From Edolisoma coerulescens (taxonomy: Eukaryota; Chordata; Aves; Passeriformes; Campephagidae), in the NCBI GenBank assembly GCA_013397115.1, contig VWZW01007674.1, positions 62,001 through 126,000 of the forward strand: a DNA stretch of 64,000 bases, read 5' to 3'. This document shows positions 41,201 to 56,300 of the stretch, in pieces. Each line of letters starts with the position of its first letter. Within the stretch, counting starts at the first letter, position 1. The position numbers were made by a program, and so were the translations under genes. Below the pieces are notes generated by a model. It saw only the letters and a program-made list of their open reading frames with translations, did not search any database and was not told where the DNA came from.

Positions 41201-43709
41201 AACTAAGAGCTGTTTTGGCAGAGGGTGGCCTGGAGTCTTTCTAGTCTCCTGCAAAGTATACTTGAGGGTCAAGCCTTAATTGGCTGTTTTACATGAGGAA
41301 CACAGAAGTCTTCTCTTTACATCCAGGGCTGCTTGTGACACAACACACTTTTTAAAACGATCTCCCTTAGGTTTAACCCATTGCAGAAAGGGGTAGGCAA
41401 AAATCCAACTAATTCTCAGTAGCCTCTATTGTTCAGTGGTTTATTGCCCAGGGTTACTTCCTCCCAAAATTGTGCTGTACTTAGTTACAACCTTAAAGTG
41501 TTTCTATAAACTGCGTATCCACTGACCTTGTCCCTCCTATCAGTTATTATCCTCCCCCCAAGGGACTCAGCAATTAACGTTTCAGAGCTGATGCTCATGA
41601 GACTGGCCTGGACTGCCTGCTGGGGTGAGTCAGCAGAGCAGGAGTGCTTCTGCCCCAGCCTCACATCATCTGCTTGCAGAGCCCCTGGTGTTGACTGATA
41701 CAAAAACCTGCCTGGCTGTGCCTGGTACCAAGCACATGAGAGGGAAGGGCCAGGGTGCGGACAGAAGCAGATTTTCCTGGCCCTCATCTATCAGTATATT
41801 GTGGTGATGCTTTATGGGAATGTGTGTTCAACACACAAGCTTTGATATGCTGTACTACTCAAAGTAAGGACTTATTTGATTCACAGCCTGGTTTCAGGCG
41901 GTCAGACTTGCTCAAATATTATTGCGCTGTGCTACTTTTGGTGTAACGAGCCCTGTCTGCCCCTGCTGTAGCAGCCCCATCATTGCACTATGTCATAGCT
42001 GGGTCGGCTGACCGGGGCTCGAGACCCCCTGCCCTCAGGTGTCCAGGACAGGGACTACGCAGCTGTCCAGCCTTTGTAGACAGGCCCAAGGCAAGAAGCC
42101 AGCATCCAGCATTATCAGTAACACTGTACGGGGCACAGCTCTTGTGTGGGTTCAGACCTGATTTCCCAACTGCATCGTGTCACTTGGAGTTGGAGCAGCT
42201 GAAAACGGGACGTGATGGGACGTGATCTCCCCGAGGGACAGGGGTATGCATCCTTTGCTCAAACACCTCCACGCTAGGTTTCCAACGCTTTTCTGCTAAG
42301 GAAGCGTGTGGCGCCTGCTGCTTGCTCCCACTGGGTGGAGCAGCTCCCTGCTTAATGTCTGCTGCCTGCACATCCCCGTCCTGAAAGGGTGGGTTCCAAA
42401 AAATCACAGAGAAAGCAGAGGCTGACAAGGGGCAAGGCAACACTGAATGAAGAACTGCTTCTGGCCAGCTAGAGCAAAGCTGAATTTTACCAGAAAAAAA
42501 GGCTAGCATATAGTATAAAAGCAAGGTAGGGAAAACCAGTCTCCATGAACAGCTATTGATTAATCAAGAGCCAGCACAGGGCTCTAAAGCTCCTTTAAAT
42601 CTGTCTTTAAGAACAAGCAAGCAAGCACAAAAGTTGAAGCCCTCACAAATGTTACCTATTGTAAGCCCCATGACCACATTAACTCGGTGCTGTAGCACCT
42701 AAGGAAGGGCATCAGCCACAAAGGGCTGCATGGCTATGAAAAGAACTAGTCAAGATGGTTTAATCAAAATAATTTTCTGTAAGATTTGGATATTTAGGTG
42801 AATATTTAGGAAGGTTTTAAGTTTTTATTTTAGCAACAAAAGTAAACAAAGCAAAGAAAATCAAAGCAATTTGAGAGGAAATTTTTAAAATCTGAATGTA
42901 GGGAGGTTGCTTTATTTATTTGCCTAATAAACCCCTGATTCCTCCATTTATTCTTCTCTTCAGGCAAAAGATTGCAGAGAATTTTTTAAAATGTTGGCTA
43001 TCTAAAAATGTCTACTTGGATAAATTTTCTTCGTCTTTATTATGATTACCACAAAAGGAATGAACAAATTCAAAACATATTTCTCCTTTCCACAGTAGGG
43101 TCAGGAAGACATCCCCACATGCATTCTGTCACAGACAGCAGCATTTAAAGAATACTCAGGAGCTTTTACAATCTCTTCTCTTTCTTTTCCCCTGAAGTTG
43201 CATGAAGCATCTAGAGAAAAACCCCACAGGAGTGAATGATGCTGCAGCTAGCAACAGCTCCACCCCATGGAGAAGGTGTCCAGAGAAACATGACCCAGGA
43301 TCCTCAGGGCTTGCTGAGCACTCTAGGATCAGTGGTAAGGAAGTTCACCTTCAGTGTTGATAAAGAAATTTCTCTCCCCTTACTCCTTTCTTTTTCTGGG
43401 TAGCAGCTCTGCATCTCATATCCATAGATCTGTTGAACCAGTTGTCTCTTCTTCTAGACCTTTCTGTTGAAGCAGATCTAGCTTAACTCTACCCCAGCCA
43501 AATCCAACACAATATGATAAAGCTCTTCTTATGGGACGCCATGAACTCAGCCCAGCTAAAACATATCTTCATGTCTCATTAAAAAGGTATAGGTATCAAA
43601 GTCTTTGGGGTGCTATGAGTCTTCATTAACACCAGTGCACATTCTGGGTCCAGAGCAATTACTGTTTCCCCATTATTCCCATGGCAGAAAGACCATAAAA
43701 GATGAGAGA
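38242..43709. other. Intergenic sequence, no gene recognised
   Basis: About 5.5 kb without a supportable gene. A 10-bp tandem duplication (GGGACGTGAT twice) lies at 42207-42226. Open frames stay below 117 codons and show no familiar protein. Confidence 0.55.
42207..42226. repeat. Tandem duplication of 10 bp
   Basis: GGGACGTGAT is repeated head to tail without mismatch. Confidence 0.9.
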
Positions 43710-43751
43710 ACAGCTGTAACTGGAACATTAACAGCTGTAACTGGGACATTA
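43710..43751. repeat. Tandem duplication of 21 bp (one mismatch)
   Basis: ACAGCTGTAACTGGAACATT(A) is followed directly by a second copy with GGGACATTA in place of GGAACATTA. Confidence 0.95.
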
Positions 43752-46700
43752 GCATCAGGAGTGCTGCTGCTGCTGCATTCTTCTGGCCTAGCAGTAGAAA
43801 CAACAGAGAATCATATTCTCTTCCTTCAGCACTGCATTTTTTTTCCAGTGCCCAGTGCAAGCCAGAGAGCTGTCAGTTCCTTTCTCAGTTAAACTTCCAG
43901 CTTTAAAACTGGACTGACCTGTTTGCTATCTTTTATGCTGTAGGAATTTCGTAATATGGGAGGAGGAAATCTAACCCACCTACAGTTCTGATTTAAGCCC
44001 TTTCAGGGCAGGAAAAAAGCTAACAGCATTTCTTTAGCTGGGGGTGATCAATGTGGAGACCATGGCAAAGGTCCATTCTTGGTGTTTTGAAAAAAATATT
44101 TCTTGTAACTTAATTGCATGCTTTTGTACTGTAACACATTTTAACTTCTGGAAGTAAATTTTCCTGATGTGGGAAGTAGGAGGTAGACATAACTCATGAC
44201 TGGTCTTTACAGGAGTGAATGGAGTTACCCAGAGTAGGATGTCATACCCATGAGTAGAGAGCAGCTTCTATTTACACATAGTTGAAGGAGGCAGAATCTG
44301 CAGAAATCAAAGGAAATGGCATATCAGGGTGTTGTGTAGGAGCTTGACTACCTGGGACAGGGAGGGAGATGGGATTCTGGGTATTGGGCAGTAGAGAGGT
44401 AATTAGGAGATGTACTTCAGGGGCAAGCTTCCATTATGGTCCCAGGGCAGCCACTACGTCCTGTGCAGGGAGTAAGCCATGACACTGCATGCCAAAAGAC
44501 AGATCTTTTGGCAGTTTAGAAATGCATTTCTATTGTCACAGAACGCCTGTGTATCAAGACCTTCATCACTTATTCAAGTAATTTGGTTTCTCATTGAATC
44601 CTCCTTGAAGTGTGTGGTGCAGGCGAGGGAGGACAGCGTGTTAAAATTCTTTTGCTGCTTAATTTCCTTCAGTGGATCCTCCCCTGAAGAGCTTCTAATG
44701 AGACTGACCTTTATTAGCTAATTAGGCTCATTGAAATGGCACAATCACATTTAGGTTTCTTTCCTTCTGTTCATACTCCAGATTAAGTTCTCATCATTAG
44801 GCAGGTTGGAAGGGGACTTGTAACCATGTGTGGAGGTCAGCAGTGCATAGTCCACCTCATCTCCCTGCCACAGCTTCTAAAATTGGCAGGGAAGCTGGGC
44901 CTCATGGTGCCAAATAATGGATTTGACTACACTGTTATAGTGTTAACTTAATTCTGTACCTATTTTTAGTGAGTTGCATGCTTATGTATGTGCAAAACAG
45001 TTGCTATATGGCAGAGACCAACCCAGATTTTACAAAAGAATTCAGCATTAACATTGTGGTACAGAAAAATCACCCTGTTACAAGATCAGTCCATCAGGCT
45101 GTGCCCTACTGTCCTGTTTGAACAATGAAGTTCTGAAGGTTAAACAAATATTGGAGTCCCTTCGAGTTGTTCTCAATCCAGCTGCCCCATGGGCAGGCTC
45201 CAGGCTGGTCATGGTGGGCACTGCTTCCAATCTTTGATAAGTCTTCCAGAAGATTCCTTCCTGATTTCATCCATCTTTCCCCATATCCAGAGATGGAAGT
45301 GGCACACACAGCAGGGTGGCACGTAGTACTCGCCAGCTGGAAAAACCATATAACCATGAGATGATACTTGATTCCCGCATCACTCTCTTCTGATCTGGGA
45401 GCATCACTGTACCATGTACTGTACCACGCTTTACCACTTTACAGGGAGCAAGAAAATCACAGCATCTATCAGATGAAACCACTTCCACATATATCTGCCT
45501 GTTTTAGAAAAGAATTCTTACAGGATTGCCCCGTGCTGAGGAAAAAAGGAAGAAAAGGTAAAATTTCCTTTTGATCATCACTGCTAACTGAAGTCTTCTG
45601 ATGCTGCTATTGTTGGCTTCTTGAAGACTTGTTGATTTCCTGAGGGTCTAAGCATGAATTAGTTTTATAATCCAACCTTGGCACCTCTTGCTGTTGAGAA
45701 GTTTGAACTGTGCTGTAGACACTGTCACAGGACCCCATGGCTTAGCTCTCCCTAAAGATGAATGGGAAATTTTCCTGTGCTAAGGCTCAGACCCAGTAAA
45801 TTGGGGAACACTTCAGCCATCCACACAAGCGCTTTAAGCATGCATGTAACTTAGGTGCATTGTAGTCCTCTTGCCTTGCAATCTTGGCTATCTTTTTTCC
45901 TTCATGAGGACAACTTATAACAATCAACTGTAATAGGAAAGTTTTCCAGTAGCAAAGCCATTAAAAGGAGGGAATTACAGCAGTGTAAGAAAAACAGTAA
46001 ATAGCTTGTGCTTAATAGTATGTGCCTCGGCTGTGGCATACATATTAAGTCAATCTTAAGGGAATTAATTCTCCAAGGTCTCAGTCTTTTCTCCTTTGTG
46101 CAAAAGCAAACTGTGTTTCATTAACCTTTTCGTATGTGTAGGATTTCCATACTGCTCAATCCCATCTTTTTATCTTGTGTACTGTGGGCTATACATGGTG
46201 TTGCTTCATCAGCCTACCTTCCCCTGTGCTCATCTTGAGCTGCAGGACTCACAGCATCCTCTTTGAAGGGCCAACACCAGTTTGCAGCTAGTCCATTCTG
46301 CCCACATGTGGCTCCAGAACATCTTCCCTGCTCTCTCCTTTTTAGAGAGTTTGATGTGTTCCAGCAGTATTTGCCTGCTGACAAATAAGTAAGTCAGATT
46401 TATATTTTATATGCATTAGTGTAGCAGAGAAATGAATAAATGTAGCTCCCAATCTGCTTTCTTTAGGACATTTGCATTGTTAATGTCATTCCCTCCCTGC
46501 TGTGTCTGCTCCCCACCTCTGGAGCAGCGTGGCAAGTGGGGTAAGGATAGAACATCTGAACCTCATATCAGCTAACAACTGAGGAGCAAGGCAGGTGGCA
46601 GAAAATCCAGGGTGTTATGGTGAGGTGACTTACAGCATGGTTGAATTACTGTGAGTAACCCTAGTAATGTGCAGTTAGTGCAACAAAGTTACTTAGAAAG

Positions 46701-49700
46701 ATTCTGTTAAATTTCTCTATTAGACTGATTTCTATGATTTGCTGGGAACTAGATGTACTTATGGAAACTTTCTCAGCAATTTCCTTGCTTAGCAGCTCTA
46801 CTTTTTTGGAAAGGCAACAGAAAGCTGTGTGTTCAAGGAGAGGGCTGAAATCATCACAAGGCTGACAATAAATGCAGGTCTTTTCATGACACAATCCAAT
46901 AACTGTAGAAAGCACAAAGATTTCCAAAAAACCCTGACAGAGTTCTCCCTCTGTGAGGTGGGGGAACTACATTGTCTGCCAGAGCCAGTGGCTAATGCAG
47001 GTTCCTGGCAGGGCTGAGCAGCTTAAGAACGTTTTACTTGCTGCTGGTTAAACCAGGGAATCATTTGACATTTGCATGTGTCCACCGGGAACAGAGAGGG
47101 ATGGATTAAGGCACAGACACAGTACCATTTCAAGCACATCCCCATTCTGGAAGTGAAGTTATTTGCTCTGAATTGAACCAGCTTTGAGGCATCCTGCTGG
47201 CTCTCCCTAACAGAGCCAGGAGAGGTGGGCGCTGTCACACACAGATGACCCGATGCATACACCTTCAGGACCAGCAACTGCCTCAGCTCCATCATGGGGA
47301 CCTCTAGGGCCGTGGCACCAGCTCATTCCTGACTGATGTGACATCACTAGGGAACCCTCGGAAATGTTTACAACATAGGTTGTTTTCATGCTCTTTTCAG
47401 AGTTGGTATAAAATTCCTTTGTGCAAGCATTTGAACTCTTGATTTACTGGCCTTCTTTATACTTATCAGAGAAGTGGAAGACATTCTCTTATTTAATGTG
47501 TGACCTGAATGATATTCCTGTTTCACCAAGAAAGTTTATGGAAATGGTGCTTCCTAAAAATACAGGGACATGGCATAGACTGTCTTTGTAATTTATACTC
47601 TGCACTCATTGTAACTCACACTAACCACTGCAGCAAAAGAACTTGTTTGCCATAAAAAAAGATTAGGTATCAGTTTGTTTTCATGTTCTCTTGGTAACAC
47701 TCTACTGTGGCTATAATAGAAGTTTGTTATGATCTACAGTTTAAATTATTACCCATTCCTTATTTGTGTCACCAAAATCTTAGAGCTCTTCCCTGAATAT
47801 CATCCATCGGTGAACCTTCTTAGTAAAAATACCAGAAGGCAGTTAGAGATGCCATTCACCAGAGTTCAGCGGTGCAATACATATTTTTATTACCAGGGAG
47901 TACCCTGTTTACACTGAATTTTCCTGAACATTGTTGGCAATGATGGTCACGGCTGATTTCTTAAATGTAAATTAGGTCATCCACAGTGTCATCCCATTGG
48001 CTTTGTTGCTTCAGTGGAGCTCCCTGTAGGAACAAGGGATGACTGCCCCATGAAACTATGCTCTATCAGTGAGTGTTTCTCCTGTACGGAAAATTTTCTG
48101 CATGGATCTTCTGAGATCCACAACTACCAGATTATTGCTAAATATTGCCTGGGTAAGGAGGAGGTGAAGCAAAGAATCAGGCTAAGGGACACTTGTAAGA
48201 AGAACTGACAGGACTTGTGTTGGGGCTTGTATTGCTCATGTTGTTACTGCAGTAACTCCCACTTGAATGTATGTAGATTTTGGAGGTGATAGCCTTTATC
48301 TTGCTCCCTTCCTCAGTGCTCCTTCACAAAATCTGTTTGCACCGAGCCCCAAAATAAATATAGCTGGTGACTGCAGGTTGACAGCAGAGATTTTGTTTCT
48401 CTTTGTAGACACACCAAGATGTGCACATGGCTCTATCTGAACATAGAACCTGGGACACAATGCAAACTGAGCTCTGCAGAGATCTTAAACTTCACACTTC
48501 ACACCATCCCTCTTCCCATTCTTTCTGTTTTTCTTCATCTCACCACTTTTGTATGATTATTTCTTTGCTTTTTCATCTGGTTTATTTTGTATGAGTGCTA
48601 CTGTTTTTGTTGCAGTCTGAAATATCTGGAAGTTAGTACTTCAGCTTAGTGTATTTGCTATCTTTCATATTTACAGCACTTCTGGTTCCATTCTGAAAAC
48701 TGTGTTTCAAGGGTATGTGTTGAAGTGGCGGTGGAAGGTGAATACCAGAGATTCTGCATCAAACAGTTGCAGACTTTGCCCACTGTTTAGATAAAAGCTG
48801 TAGAAAGCCCAGGAATTTGTTCTGAGAATTGTGAGCAGCCATTTCCAAGACATATAGTCTTATGGTTTGACCTGCCTGAAATTCTTTTTTAAACTGGTTT
48901 GAAATCTGAACTGGTTTTGAGGTCAAACTATAAATAAGCCACTCAATAGTTCAGTAAAGTGTTGGAAAAACACTTCAGCAATCTCAGGTAAAATACGGAG
49001 CTTTGAGCTAATAAAACCTATGATGCCTTTGGGTTTTGTCACTGGAGCAACAATGCAAGCTCTCTGTACAAGCAGGTCTGGCGTAGTTTGGGGGTCAACA
49101 TCTAGGTCTTGGATTTTGTTTTCACCTGGAGGAAAACCTTAAATTCTCCATCCTGAGATGTCGTGTTAGCATCAGGCATGTAGTTTCCAAGGTCTGATGT
49201 CGTTTAAATGGGATGATTTAGTATTTGCTCCCTACCTGCAGTTTTTGGCTACAGCACCAGCTGCACTTTTCTTTGTGTAAGAAAATGACTTGGCTCCCAG
49301 GGCAGAGAGTGGAGGTGGTGACTGGCTGGTACACAGCATCACCATGGGCCCATCCTTTTGCTGCAGGATGGCTGGGCCACCGCAGTCCTTTTTCACAACA
49401 GCTCAGGGAGCAATGCCAGCCCTGGGATGACCATGCAGCAACTCAGTGTCAGTGGGATGGAGCTGCCTGCCAGCATGTGACTGCTGGGGTAAAAGTTCTG
49501 TTTGTCCTTTGCCATCTTTTCAACCCTGGAAAGGAAATCTGACCCTAAAAGTCAAGGATGTTTGATGTGCCAGTGGTGGCAGCAGAACTGAAAGCTGGAC
49601 AGGACTCTTGGGATAGGGCAGATAAGCTGTCTCTTGTCAGGCACATAAAGAGGCACTATAATCCCTCCTTCATCCTGTTTTCCACCACCAGCTGGGATAA

Positions 49701-50260
49701 CACAGAAACAAAACAAAAACCAAAGAAGAACTGTGAATCATTTTAATTAGGGCACTAATGCTTAATAAAAGTGTAATGCAGAATAAATTATCTCTAGGTC
49801 ACCTCTTACAAGAGCTCACAGGTGTTCCCTGAACTGGGAAAGGATGGCTGGACTTTTTTTTCCCCTCAATACACTGCTTAGCCCTGCAGTCCTAAAGGGC
49901 AGTTACCTTCTCCCAGCTATCTGGGAGCAGGCTCTGTCCTCTTTCCATCACTGGCAATAGCAGTGGCAGCTCTTAAATGTTGTGAACAAATTCAGCAGGG
50001 TAATGTAGGGAAGCAGTTTTAGGGCAGCATGTGCCTGCTCTGCCTGTCTCTGCCCTATTATTTCATGTGTTTCCTGTGAGTTGCCTTGCTCTCAGATCAT
50101 TTGCTTCCTATATCTGCAGCAAACTTGCTTCAGAGTGGACCACACCAGCTTCATCCCTCTGGCCAGCACTTCTGCTTTATGGAGCTCTTCCATGGTGATT
50201 TTGCTATTCAGAGCCACCACTTTCCAAATCCACCTGTCTTGCCTCTCTTCTTTTTACACT
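43752..50260. other. Intergenic sequence, no gene recognised
   Basis: About 6.5 kb. No exon, RNA gene or confident repeat family was recognised. A GGTTGGAAGGGGAC string at about 44804 recalls CR1, but its flanks do not continue the match. Confidence 0.5.
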
Positions 50261-50354
50261 GTGTATGTATGTATATACAAATATATATGTGTGTATATAT
50301 AGTGTATATATATATGAATACACACACACGTATACATATGCATATACGTATATT
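50261..50354. repeat. TA/TG/CA microsatellite
   Basis: About 94 bp of alternating purine-pyrimidine sequence: GTGTATGTATGTATATAC, then (TA)n/(TG)n runs, then ACACACACACGTATACATAT and ATATACGTATAT. It is imperfect, hence old, and its alternating pattern could adopt Z-DNA or cruciform forms. Confidence 0.9.
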
Positions 50355-53300
50355 TGCCCTCTTCAAATATACATATGTACCCTCACTGAGGATAGCAGCA
50401 GAAGTTTGCCAGTGTTTCAGTAAGTCCTGTCTGTGTTTGCTCCTTGTGTTGAGGAAGAATCACAGGATTCACTGGCTGAGGATGATGTTTATAACACACT
50501 GATTTCAGCAAGGGAAAAAAAAAACAAAACCCAACAAACACCCACAACATTTTTCTAATGTTCACCAATCAGGACTAATGTACTCTGGTGAAGTGATGGG
50601 GGAAGCTGGAATGCTAAGGGATACTAAAGAACACTAAATTCACCAATAAATATTTAAAAGTGGATGGTGAAAAGTCATTTTTCTCAGAAGAAAAACAAAT
50701 CTTTGCAGCAATGGGTAGAAGGGGGGGAGAGGGAAGGAGGAGGAAAAAGTGCATTTGTGTTTTGAAAAATTTTGAGCCTTTAAAGAAGAACAGTATTTCC
50801 TTTTGTGATGAGTGGGACACTGGTAGTGCTTTAGTTAATTCTGCTGAAAGTCCCTTCCATTATTTAGATTTTGGGTTGTGTATGCGTTTTTTGGTCTCTG
50901 CTTTAATGCCCAAACGGAAATGGCAGACTCTGCATGATCAGTTTGCTGAATGGTGTTATCTCATTCCAGAGTTATGACTGTAGGGATGTGTTTTAGGTAA
51001 ATGAAGAACAGATTTTGTACTCTTCATAAATCCCCTCTGTTCCAGTGTCTTGGCCAAAGGTATTTAAGTTAAGGTGTGATGCAGATAATTTATCTGCCCT
51101 GGCTTTGCAGGATAGATAAAAGCAAAAAGTGACAGGAGCATGTTTTATCCAGTAGCATACCATTTTACTTGAAATACACAGCCCTAGAAGGCTTGTTGAC
51201 TATAAATATGACATGTTTTTTCCCAGTTAGCAGGTGTGTGTGTGGAGTGGCACTTAGGTCTTTTTTGTTCTTGGGTTGGTGTCACTCACTTGAACTCCAA
51301 ACATGAATGTGTTGGCTCTTTTTTGTCATGTAGTCTTTATATTTGCTTATACATATGGAAAATAGGTTTTGAGCATACATACCTATTCAGAGTTTTCTAC
51401 TCACTGCAGATAGAGGTTTGTTACGTGCTCATTTTGGAATCTCTTTGGCAAGACAAATGTCAGCCAAACACTAAAGATGATGGAGAATCAGATAGTAAAG
51501 CATTTTTGCATTAAACAGCTTCTGTCAAGTCACTTCATTACTCTGTCATCCATACACAACACACTCCACAGCTGAAGTGTGTGATCTGCTTGCTGTCCTT
51601 AGAATTAGTACGATTTCCTCTACATGCTTTAGATCCATAAATCAGTCAATCCTTAGCATCAGCACCTCACTTTTTGAAACCTACCTAGGCTTTGTGACAG
51701 AGACACAATTTTTACCAAAAGGACCAGTCATTCTTCCAGATCACCATGCATACTTTTATATGTACACACTCCAAAACTGCAAATGGCTGACTTTGATCAT
51801 GTTGGCACAGAGGGCTGTGACCTGCCCAAGAATTTCCCTTCTGTGGGAAGTACTGCAAAAACTTCAACTCCTAAAATTTTGTTATTTCATTTTTCATTTT
51901 AAATAAAACCTCAAGCTGACAGTAGCATTGTTTTTTCATGAGTGTATGGTCTACTTTTTCATTCCCAAGTGCAATTACACATCCCTCTTTGAATATATTT
52001 TTGTGGCATCTGAACACGCTTCTTCAGTAATTTGTTTTGGATCTTTAAACTTGACGGTATCTGATGAAGGCAAATGACAGGATAACTGCCAAATTTCCAT
52101 TACTTGCTATTTTCTGAGTTTTTAAGTATAAAATTCCAGGCAGGAGGAAGGTGTGCTTGGAGGACGCAGGGTGCATTTGGAGACCTCCAAGGCTATTAAG
52201 GAATTAAAACCTGGCATGATGTCAAAGAAGATGAAAACACCTTCAGGCCTCCAGAAAGGAGAAGGATGTGGGAGGTGAGTGATTATTTTGAAACAGGGTG
52301 GCAGTGCTGACTGTTCTGGGAGAGACCACAGAGGACCAGCAGGGTTTGACAGCAAACCGAGCAAAACTGCCTCGGAGAGTGTTCTGCCTCAGCGAGTGTT
52401 TGTACCAAGAAACAAATAGAGATGTTTCCCCACAAATTCAGACTAATCCAAGCTTCCCTTTCTGAGCCCGTGCTAGTCACACACACAGATCATGTCCAGT
52501 ACTTCCTAGCACCACACAATGCCCATGGGAAGCACTTCTGGTTTGCCTCCCTCGTTCAGTTCAACTTAGATAATTTGTTAAGTGAATAGATGGCTGGAGC
52601 CCTGTACTGCTGAGTATTATGTTGTCAGGCTAGGTGCAGGAAGAGGGTTGTGTCCTGGAACAACTTGGTGGATGAGGAGTAATATTTCCATGCATATTTG
52701 AATTTCCTTTTGCACAGCAGCTCAGGATTTGCAGGGCAAACATGAGCCCTGGGATGTTTCAGCTTAAGACCACAAATACCCAGTGCATGTCCCTGTTCTA
52801 CAGACAGCTGCAGGTAGCAGTCAGGTAATTTGAGGCTCTTAGTGAGCATACAGTAAGGAGATACACTTCCTCCTGCAGCCCTTTAGCTTTCATAAAAGAG
52901 GATGTCTTGCAGAGGGATGACTATCTGATAGTATCCCTTCATGAGAAGGCAGTGGCAGAGAGAACTGTGACTGTAGGGTGAGAGTTGTGGCTGTTAATTA
53001 CCACAGCAGGTGAGATGATAATCTTGTAGCCTCATTGCACATGGTGTCCTCTTATCCAGCCTGTCTTCCTATAGCTTGTAGTGGTATTTCTTCAGCTTGG
53101 TTTCAAGTAAGTACACTGTGCAATGTGACTGAGACAGTGCAATTACTCCCATTACTAGTGTATATGCATAATTAAATCCAGAGAGCTAATTTGCTGCTTT
53201 GCAAGCTTTTTATTACCCAAGGGGAGAAATGGGATTCCCAGGCAAAGCTCACTTGCAAAGTAGAGGCTGAGTGATGCAGAAAACTTAATTTTAGTGCTGC

Positions 53301-56300
53301 AGTGCTTAGCTCTTAGGTGCCCTGATGCCCAGTGAAATGAAAAGCCTGGCTAAGTGGATATTTAGGTGCCTAATTAGAGCTACAAAAGCTACCACACAGT
53401 CAGAGACTGAGATGGTCAGCAACAAATGCCAAGAAAGGACCAGTAGCCACATGATTAATTTTGAATGACATGGGCACTTCCCCTTCATTCATGCTTCTCA
53501 TGCCAAGCATCGATTACCTAGGCAGCTGGCCCAGCTGTTACCTATCATATTCACTGGTTAAGCGAAATCCTCTGGCAAAAGAATCCCGACCAGGATTTGC
53601 TGTTACATTCAGGAGTGACAGAAACACACTATAGTCAGATCTTTGGAAATCCTTTGCCCCTCTTTCTTCCCCCATCTTCCTTATTGTAGTAGTGGTAGTT
53701 TATAACACCCCACCACCCTCTTCCTACAGCTCTCTGCTAGCTCTGGGTTGTTGAAATTCCTGTGGGATCCCAGTTAGCAGATAGAGCTACTAGAAGGGGA
53801 ATGCCTTATCTGTGAATCCCTATAGGACTGAAATATTGAGTTGTTCAGTGCTGTCAGGACTTGAGTATTTTTGGGCAGGCCCAGAAGCAGAAATTTAAGC
53901 AATCAGAGAGCTTTACTGATGGAATCTTAAGTGTCATGGGGATACAGCCAGTGCCAAAGTCAGGCGAAAGCTGAAGAAGGGACTCTGAGGACTTGCATTT
54001 TGAATGAAGGAAAAATCTCTCTGTAGATTTACATTGCATAGCTATGCAGGATGGGAGGCAATGGAGAGGCAGCATTATATTGTATTAATTGTCTGAGCAA
54101 AGTGAAGACTATACTTCCTCTCAGTGCTCTTCTGTCTATCAGGCTTCTTGTTTGAAAGTTGAAGACTGTTTAATCTAGAAATGCATGTGACAAAGTCCTC
54201 CAAGATGCACTGTGGGTAGCATTCCTTCCCTGGACCTCAGAGAACTGACTGATGGAAATGAACAGGACTTCCCATCATGACCCTCCATGACTCTGGGTCG
54301 AGATACAAGATAAGCACTACAAGTAGTTGAAACAAATACATCTGCTGCAAATAGATTCCACTTCACAGAAACTTAGTTGCTTTCCTTTATTCTTGTGTCT
54401 TTCAACATAATTGCATTATTGAACTGGGAGCATTTCTGGCACCAAAAGACTTTAAAGGCTAATATAAAGATGGAGTATTAAAGTCTAGATTCCTGCAGGA
54501 GATAACTGTGAAGAATAGTGCTATATTGGGAACAGTGCAGTGGTGGGAAAAGCAATCAATGGCCCTTGGAGGATGGCAAAAAAAATGTGTCTGTAAAAGA
54601 CTCATTTTTATGATGCATTTGGAGGACCACCAGCTGGCTGAGGTAAAAAAAAAAGAGATTTTAGTAAATTTTTTATGAAATGAGGATTAAAGCAGATGAA
54701 ATACCTGTTAGTTCCCATTAGAGATATCCCTGAGCAGGGCTGGCTCAAGGTCAGTGACTTGTACAAGGCTTGGCTTTGTTGTCATAGAGGAATAACTTAT
54801 TCTGTTCATTTATCTGCCAAAGATGGACAGAGCAGGATGAGCAGCTCCGGAGGTCGGGGTAGCTTGTTTGGTCCTGGTGTCCCTCTGCCTGGGAAGCCAC
54901 AGGAGTAGCACCCTCTGGCTGCTGTGAGCCTTGAGGATGTCCCCCTCATGGATGTATGTTGCCCTGGGAAAATACCTGACTTGACCTTTTCTTAAGGTCA
55001 GTCTTTGGGACTTCCTACCACCACTTGTTGTGCAGCTGAGCTGTTTCACACACCAGATTTTTGGAGAGGCACTGCTTCTGTTAATCAGGTCTTGCCTAGG
55101 TACTGATGTTTCGAACCTAAAAAGAGAAGGGCCCACCTTCACATTTGAGACAAAATATTTCTCTATCACATTTCCTAGCAGGGATAAGGAAGCCAGCAAT
55201 GGTGGGAACTGAGCCAGCAGGTTTCACTGCCCACACTGACAGCAATGCAGCAATAAACTGATACTAACAGGGATCAGCAACCCTCTTCAACACAAACGAG
55301 TGCACAGTTTCCATTTCAGTCCTGAAAGATGAGCTCTCTGTGAGTGAGGATTTTCACCTTGTCATTCCTGTGCTTTGTACCATACACATTTGTATCCAGG
55401 ATCTGCTGTTCTTCCATGTTGCTTTTCTTGTAGTTATGAAGTGTCAGAGGTCACTGTGCCCGAGTGGCTCTTTCAAACTAAGAAAACTAGCACAATGGTC
55501 CTCTGGCATACTGAGAGTAATGATACTTACATTTTTTCTAATGGATTGCTCATAATTCTCAGAATAGCGTTTTCATCTGGCATATATTATCCTCACCTGA
55601 AAGTGGCCGGGTTGGTGAAGCAGAGACCATAATCTGTGTATCCAAGATGAGGCTGGTGCAGGAAGCACATCACAGGTGATGCTCAGTGCTGCGCTCCTTT
55701 GCTATCAAACACCAGAAGAGGGGCCCTGTATTTACCAGAAATGGGAAGTAATGACTAAAGATTATCAGAGCAAGTGGAAGCAACGTAAGTAGATCAGGAA
55801 AAGCCTGGAGGCTGAGGAAAGATGGAAAACTGAACATCCTGAAACTTTTGATTAAAATCTTTTACCTGAAAGATTTCTGGAGTTTAACACTCTTCCATGG
55901 ATTAAGCCAAAACTAATGCCCAGAAGCAGCACAGAACCAAACCTAAAATTTGGGGTTTGCTTTTTGAGGTTAATATAATAATTACTATATCTTTCCACCA
56001 ACATCAATCAGTAGTTAGATTTTTTTCATAAACAGTGTTATTACTCTGCATATTCAAGAAATTTTATTGAAAAATTTGAAGCATAAAGAAATGGAAAATA
56101 CTGTGTGCTATCCACTTGGCTTCAGGTACAGTATCTGCTTTAATTAATAATGATGTATCTCTGCAGATCAAGAATAAAAATAACATTCCCACTATCAATC
56201 CTTACATTAAATTTTCAAATCATCAATATTAACTAAATATAGCTACAGTAAAATAGAGAAGAAGCATTTGTTTGTTTATACAGGACATTATTCTGTATGT

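Noticed and set aside
44800..44860. Possible CR1 fragment (GGTTGGAAGGGGAC)
   Set aside because: Only one short landmark matches and the following sequence does not continue as CR1.
50086..50502. 138-codon open frame with Tyr/Ile/His repeats
   Set aside because: It runs through the TA/TG microsatellite, which gives repetitive residues. It is not a gene.
53313..53375. Possible ancient TTAGGTGCCTAA-type repeat
   Set aside because: Two short motif hits only. The family cannot be assigned without a repeat library.
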